NCBI RefSeq assembly: GCF_014269395.1
Contig: NZ_JACOGK010000032.1
Span: forward strand, 1 to 26,620
DNA from: Megasphaera hominis
GTDB taxonomy: Bacteria; Bacillota; Negativicutes; Veillonellales; Megasphaeraceae
Length of the DNA: 26,620 nucleotides
Direction: 5' to 3'
Shown: piece after piece, positions 23,323-26,620 of the stretch
Numbering within the stretch: position 1 is the first letter of the stretch
How the letters are laid out: every line of letters begins with the position of its first letter
Translations under genes and position numbers: made by a program
Notes under the pieces: generated by a model
Databases searched by the model: none
What the model saw: only the letters and a program-made list of their open reading frames with translations
What the model was told of the DNA's origin: nothing

Positions 23323-24360
23323 TTATTTAGCCCCCTTTGCCTTTACTGCGCCGAAGACCTGCGGTTTAACCAGACGGTCAATGAGCGGAGTCAGTGTATT
23401 CATGAGCAGGATGGAATAGCAAACGCCTTCCGGATAACCACCGAGAACACGGATCAATACGGTAATGAGACCACAGCCTAAGGCAAAGATCATCTGGCCT
23501 TTCAGCGTAATAGGAGCCGATACCATATCTGTAGCCATGAAGAAAGCGCCGATAATAAGGCCGCCAGCCATCATTTCAAAGAGAGCGACGTTCGGGCTCT
23601 GGTAAATGATTGCCATGAGAATACCTACAGTTGCAATCATGATAACCGGTACCTGCCAGTTTACATAGCCTCTCCAAATGAGATACAGGCCGCCGAGGAT
23701 AAGCAGTACGGTGCAGGTTTCGCCCATCGAGCCATTGCGCATACCGAAGAACATGCTCTGGTAAATGGAACCCCAATCGTTGGCACCAAAGAGAGTGAAC
23801 AGTGCATCCTGGCCACCGTGTTTGAATACGTTCAACGGTGTAGCACCGGCAACGCCATCGATAACCTGGCCATTGAGCTGGGTCCATGTCGTCATGGCAA
23901 CCGGCCAGGAAACCATCAGGCCGGCACGGCCAACGTGAGCCGGGTTAAAGAGGTTATAGCCCAAGCCGCCCATAGACTGTTTACAGACGACGATGGCTAA
24001 GAAGGAACCAACGATGCTCATCCACCAAGGCAGGCTCGGCGGGCAGCACATAGCAAGAAGAAGACCGGTGATGACAGCACTGCCATCCTTAATGGTAACC
24101 TTCTTGTGCATCATTTTTTCCCATAAGAATTCAAAAACGACAGCCGATACGACGGCGACGATGATGTTTACAAGAGCGTTGATACCGAAGTAATATACGC
24201 CGAACGCAGCAGCCGGCACGAGAGCCGCTACAACATTCCACATGATTTTAGGAATGCTTTCGTTACAGCGAACATGCGGTGAAGATGATACAGTAAGTTT
24301 TAATTCCTGCATGTCTTTAGCATCCTTTCCTATAGTTTGTCCTTTTGCTTCTGGACTCAT
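23323..24360 (-). CDS. rnfD: Rnf complex subunit D (FMN-binding membrane subunit)
   Basis: RnfD is the large membrane subunit thought to form the ion path, with FMN bound covalently on an extracytoplasmic loop. The 345-residue protein shows the N-terminal family motif VSSSPHVR near residues 24-31, GLLLAMCCPPSLPWW near 99, YNLFNPAHVGRA near 135-146, and the flavinylation motif DGVAGATPL at 168-176 (T174 the likely site, Ala replacing the common Ser/Thr). Eight or more hydrophobic segments follow. Two starts are possible: 24360 with GAAGGG, or Met17 at 24312 with AAAGGA; the family usually begins near the latter. Confidence 0.95.
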   Translation of the reverse strand: MSPEAKGQTIGKDAKDMQELKLTVSSSPHVRCNESIPKIMWNVVAALVPAAAFGVYYFGINALVNIIVAVVSAVVFEFLWEKMMHKKVTIKDGSAVITGLLLAMCCPPSLPWWMSIVGSFLAIVVCKQSMGGLGYNLFNPAHVGRAGLMVSWPVAMTTWTQLNGQVIDGVAGATPLNVFKHGGQDALFTLFGANDWGSIYQSMFFGMRNGSMGETCTVLLILGGLYLIWRGYVNWQVPVIMIATVGILMAIIYQSPNVALFEMMAGGLIIGAFFMATDMVSAPITLKGQMIFALGCGLITVLIRVLGGYPEGVCYSILLMNTLTPLIDRLVKPQVFGAVKAKGAK

Positions 24361-24377
24361 GATATCCCTTCTTCCAA

Positions 24378-25733
24378 TTATTTCTTAGCCTTCTGCGCAT
24401 CGGCCTTTGCCTGGGCTTCACGCTGAATAGCTTTGCACTGTGCTTTTGCATTACGGATATACTGTACGATATTACGTTTAGCCGGGCAGGTATAGACACA
24501 GCTGCCGCATTCTACGCAGTTCATAACACCGTATTCCATGCATTTATCCCAAGCTGCGCAGGAAGAGAAGATGCTCAGCTGACTTGGGATAAGGCCCATC
24601 GGACATGCTTCAACACAACGACCACAACGGATACAAGGTTCTTCTTCGCCAACCTGGCATTTTTCCGGAGACAAAGCAAGAATACCAGAAGCGCCTTTCG
24701 TAATAGGAACATCCAGCTGGTACTGGGCCAGCCCCATCATGGGGCCACCGCCAATAACGCGGTCCGGAGTCTGCGAGAAACCACCGCAGTAATCGATAAC
24801 TTCCTGGAAAGGAGTACCAATACGCAGGGCGAGGTTTTTCGGTTCTTTGATGCAATCGCCGGTTACCGTGGTCAGACGCTGAATGAAAGGAATACCATGG
24901 CAAACGGCATCCGTAACAGCAATAACCGTACCTACGTTGCTGACAACGCAGCCTACGTTCATAGGCAATCCGCCCGGTTCAACCTGACGGCCGGTCATGG
25001 CTTCGATCATCATTTTTTCAGCACCCTGCGGGTATTTCGTCTTGCAGGCCTTTACCGTTACTTCAGGAATATCCTTGAAGGCTTCGGTCAGCTTGCTGAT
25101 AGCTTCGGGCTTATTATCTTCAATACCAATGAAGCCCTGCTTTACACCCAGCGCTTTCATGATGATCTGAACACCGGTTACTAATTTGTTGACATATTCG
25201 TCTTCTACCATAGCCCGGTAGTCGCACGTCAAATAGGGTTCGCATTCTGCCCCATTGACAATAAACGTATCGACAGGTTTATTCGGTGTGAATTTTACAT
25301 GAGCCGGGAACGTTGCACCGCCGCAGCCAACGACGCCGGCCTTTTTGATCAATTCGATGATTTCCTTGCTATCGAGTTGTTTCCAGTCATGTTCTTCCGG
25401 TATCCCGTCAGCCCATTCGTCTTTGCCATCCGATTTGATAACCACAGACATGCATGTGACCATCATATTGTGCGGCATAGGCGCCACTTTGACAACATCG
25501 CCGGAAATAGACGCATGGATGTCGGCATGAAGGAATGCGTCACTCGTACCTATGAGCTGCCCTTTTTTTACATGATCTCCAACTTTTACAGTCGGTGTGC
25601 AAGGGGCACCAAAGTGCTGGCTCATCGGGATGACTACTTGATCCGGTATTGCCGGGGTTTCTATGGCTTTATCCTTTGCATAGATCTTCCCATCGTCAGG
25701 ATGGACCCCACCTCTTTTAAAGGTATTCAACAT
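24378..25733 (-). CDS. rnfC: Rnf complex subunit C (NADH-binding)
   Basis: RnfC is the peripheral subunit that binds NAD(H) and FMN and passes electrons between NAD and the complex. The 451-residue protein has the N-terminal RnfC domain with GGVHP near residue 8, a Gly-rich dinucleotide region GCGGATFP at 137-144, and NGAECEPYLTCD at 160-171. Two 4Fe-4S motifs lie near the end (C367/370/373/377 and C406/409/412/416), followed by a short Ala/Lys-rich tail much shorter than in gamma-proteobacteria. The ATG at 25733 is preferred to the in-frame TTG one codon upstream, because GAGGTGA lies 8 bases before it. It is the first gene of rnfCDGEAB-apbE. Confidence 0.97.
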   Translation of the reverse strand: MLNTFKRGGVHPDDGKIYAKDKAIETPAIPDQVVIPMSQHFGAPCTPTVKVGDHVKKGQLIGTSDAFLHADIHASISGDVVKVAPMPHNMMVTCMSVVIKSDGKDEWADGIPEEHDWKQLDSKEIIELIKKAGVVGCGGATFPAHVKFTPNKPVDTFIVNGAECEPYLTCDYRAMVEDEYVNKLVTGVQIIMKALGVKQGFIGIEDNKPEAISKLTEAFKDIPEVTVKACKTKYPQGAEKMMIEAMTGRQVEPGGLPMNVGCVVSNVGTVIAVTDAVCHGIPFIQRLTTVTGDCIKEPKNLALRIGTPFQEVIDYCGGFSQTPDRVIGGGPMMGLAQYQLDVPITKGASGILALSPEKCQVGEEEPCIRCGRCVEACPMGLIPSQLSIFSSCAAWDKCMEYGVMNCVECGSCVYTCPAKRNIVQYIRNAKAQCKAIQREAQAKADAQKAKK

Positions 25734-25791
25734 CAAAAATCACCTCATCAGATATAATGAAAAATAAAAACAATAAGCAGCATACCTGGAA

Positions 25792-26091
25792 TCACGGCAC
25801 TTGCCAGTCTTCACGCCCCTGACCAATCTGCAACCTGTCGATAGTTTTTTTAACAGATTGTTTTCGGTGCGCTGCTGATGCCATAGCGCATAAGCACGGC
25901 TATGGCAATCCAAATATGATGCTTGATGACCCTGCAGCCAGCAATGTATCCATAACATCCTGCCGGTTTTCTGCAGTCCAAACCCCGCCCAGTCGTCCAA
26001 TAGAGACAAATTGCGCGGCACTCCTGCTGTCATACGGACAAACGGCCTCCTGTAGAAACCGCTTGTTACAACGACAATCATTCACTTTCAA
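25792..26091 (-). pseudogene. Possible broken small reading frame in the rnf leader
   Basis: One minus-strand frame is open from a TTG at 26091 to a TAG at 25902-25900 (63 codons, ending SSSIIFGLP). The same frame continues after the TAG for 35 codons with a basic, helix-like composition (KQSVKKTIDRLQIGQ) to a TGA at 25794-25792. There is no ribosome site before the TTG, and I recognise no family. It may be a decayed gene or chance openness in a structured leader. Confidence 0.25.
25824..25907 (-). promoter_or_regulatory. Hairpins in the rnf leader, including two mutually exclusive stems
   Basis: TGCCATAGC/GCTATGGCA forms a 9-bp stem (25907-25899 and 25887-25879). Further on, CAATCTGTT (25860-25852) can pair either with GACAGGTTG (25839-25831, with two G-U pairs) or, through its first seven bases, with CAGATTG (25830-25824). 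Alternative pairing is typical of regulatory leaders, but neither form ends in a U-run, and I do not recognise a known riboswitch class. Confidence 0.4.
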
Positions 26092-26099
26092 TCGACATA

Positions 26100-26128
26100 A
26101 TTATATCATTATCTCTTTCATTATTCAA
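26100..26128 (-). promoter_or_regulatory. Probable promoter of the rnf operon
   Basis: TTGAAT (26128-26123) and TATAAT (26105-26100) with a 17-bp spacer on the minus strand. Transcription would start near 26093, giving a leader of about 360 nt before the rnfC ATG. A weaker candidate close to rnfC cannot be excluded. Confidence 0.65.
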
Positions 26129-26398
26129 CGTGAAAATTATAGCAAGGTCGGCATATAGAGATGCGTCTGCCGAATGTATTTTATCTTCACAAGCAGGGAG
26201 AAACCTTATGATTTATCCCGATTATTCAGCCTTTCTTTATTTATTCTTTAGGTTTTACGAGCATGATTCTATTTCTATACATGTTCGTACGTAATACGTT
26301 TATCTGTTTTTTGATGATGTGAAAATAGCATATTAATTATGTGAAAAAATAATACAAAGTAGTGCTTATTCATGCCTCCCGGCCTGGCGCCGGCATAA
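26129..26398. other. AT-rich intergenic stretch between the rnf promoter and the right IS end
   Basis: I see no convincing gene in these 270 bases. A 28-codon plus-strand frame at 26208-26294 has GGGAG before its ATG but no recognisable content. A GC-rich hairpin at 26371-26396 (CATGCC...GGCAT enclosing CCGGC/GCCGG) abuts the IS-derived repeat and stands out from its surroundings; it may be a remnant terminator or part of the insertion target. Confidence 0.5.
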
Positions 26399-26620
26399 AA
26401 AAAAGGGAGTGTGACAAAATGCGAAAGCATTTTGTCCACTTCCTTTTTTTCATGCTCTTTTTCCTTTTTTAGAGAATGACCTTTGAAAAATGGGCGCAAA
26501 GCCCCTTTCCCCATAAAGCAGTATTTTTACAGTTTATGCGGATTTCTGCAAGCGTAGTTTTTTATTGTGATATTTATAGAGGTTATGTCCGATGGAAACC
26601 AGGAAAATCTCTAATCGAAC
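26399..26620. repeat. 222-bp terminal inverted repeat, right copy (3' end of an insertion sequence)
   Basis: This is an exact reverse complement of 1-222. It has the same transposase end (26534-26620, minus strand) and the same terminal hairpin (26413-26436). Both IS copies therefore point inward. Identity over all 222 bases suggests recent copies of one element or an assembly path through a repeat. Confidence 0.9.
26534..26620 (-). CDS. Transposase C-terminus (partial, IS1182-like), right end
   Basis: This is identical in sequence to the fragment at 1-87 but on the minus strand: 28 residues with the same HNL-containing basic tail, then a stop. The gene enters from beyond the window's right edge. 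The comments on family certainty for the left copy apply here too. Confidence 0.6.
   Translation of the reverse strand, partial: VRLEIFLVSIGHNLYKYHNKKLRLQKSA

Noticed and set aside
25900..25902. TAG in the rnf-leader frame read as pyrrolysine or by other recoding
   Set aside because: There is no sign of pyrrolysine genes, no homology for the encoded peptide, and no ribosome site; decay or chance is simpler.
25741..26100. Known riboswitch (cobalamin, c-di-GMP, glycine, TPP) in the rnf leader
   Set aside because: None of the conserved boxes of these classes could be found on the minus strand.
26208..26294. Small plus-strand gene MIYPDYSAF... with a GGGAG site
   Set aside because: It has only 28 codons, no promoter that I can defend, low-complexity aromatic content and no recognisable family.
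1..26620. Composite transposon carrying 26 kb of cargo
   Set aside because: The flanking IS ends have the right geometry, but the cargo is core genes (lysS, ftsH, tilS, greA) in a conserved order, so the IS copies more likely interrupted the chromosome independently.

Overview
The window looks like one contig of a draft genome from an anaerobic, low-to-mid GC Firmicutes-type bacterium. I infer the Negativicutes (a Megasphaera/Veillonellaceae-like organism) from the Rnf complex, the FAD lactate/glycolate-type dehydrogenase, a Crp-type regulator beside a two-cluster ferredoxin, and gram-positive-like gene order. No single marker proves this. Both ends carry the same 222-bp sequence in opposite orientation. 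Each copy is the 3' end of an insertion sequence whose transposase reads into the window, so the contig probably stops where the assembler met a repeated IS.

Positions 1-14,210 are all minus strand and mostly housekeeping. In transcription order: a FtsB/DivIC septum protein, an S1-domain protein, ppx-tilS-hpt (overlapping genes), ftsH, birA, coaX-dusB (overlapping), greA-lysS (sharing a consensus promoter), a secreted repeat protein of unknown function, an orphan BrxF-like P-loop protein, and uppP. The order divIC-S1-tilS-hpt-ftsH-coaX-dus-lysS resembles the conserved Bacillus-type cluster.

Positions 14,445-18,941 hold divergent and plus-strand metabolic genes: an FAD-linked 2-hydroxyacid dehydrogenase, an FMN riboswitch with ribBA, a Crp/Fnr regulator (minus), and a 4Fe-4S protein divergent from that regulator. 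Positions 18,997-25,733 are minus strand: an Lrp/AsnC regulator, then apbE, reached last by the rnfCDGEAB-apbE operon. RibBA starts flavin synthesis, ApbE attaches FMN to RnfG and RnfD, and Rnf couples ferredoxin:NAD+ electron transfer to ion pumping, so this half of the window is a flavin and iron-sulfur redox neighbourhood.

The least explained parts are the solitary BrxF-like protein, the three-module secreted protein, a roughly 360-nt leader upstream of rnfC with alternative hairpins and a broken-looking reading frame, and several palindromes in regulatory gaps. I found no tRNA, rRNA, CRISPR array or prophage gene.
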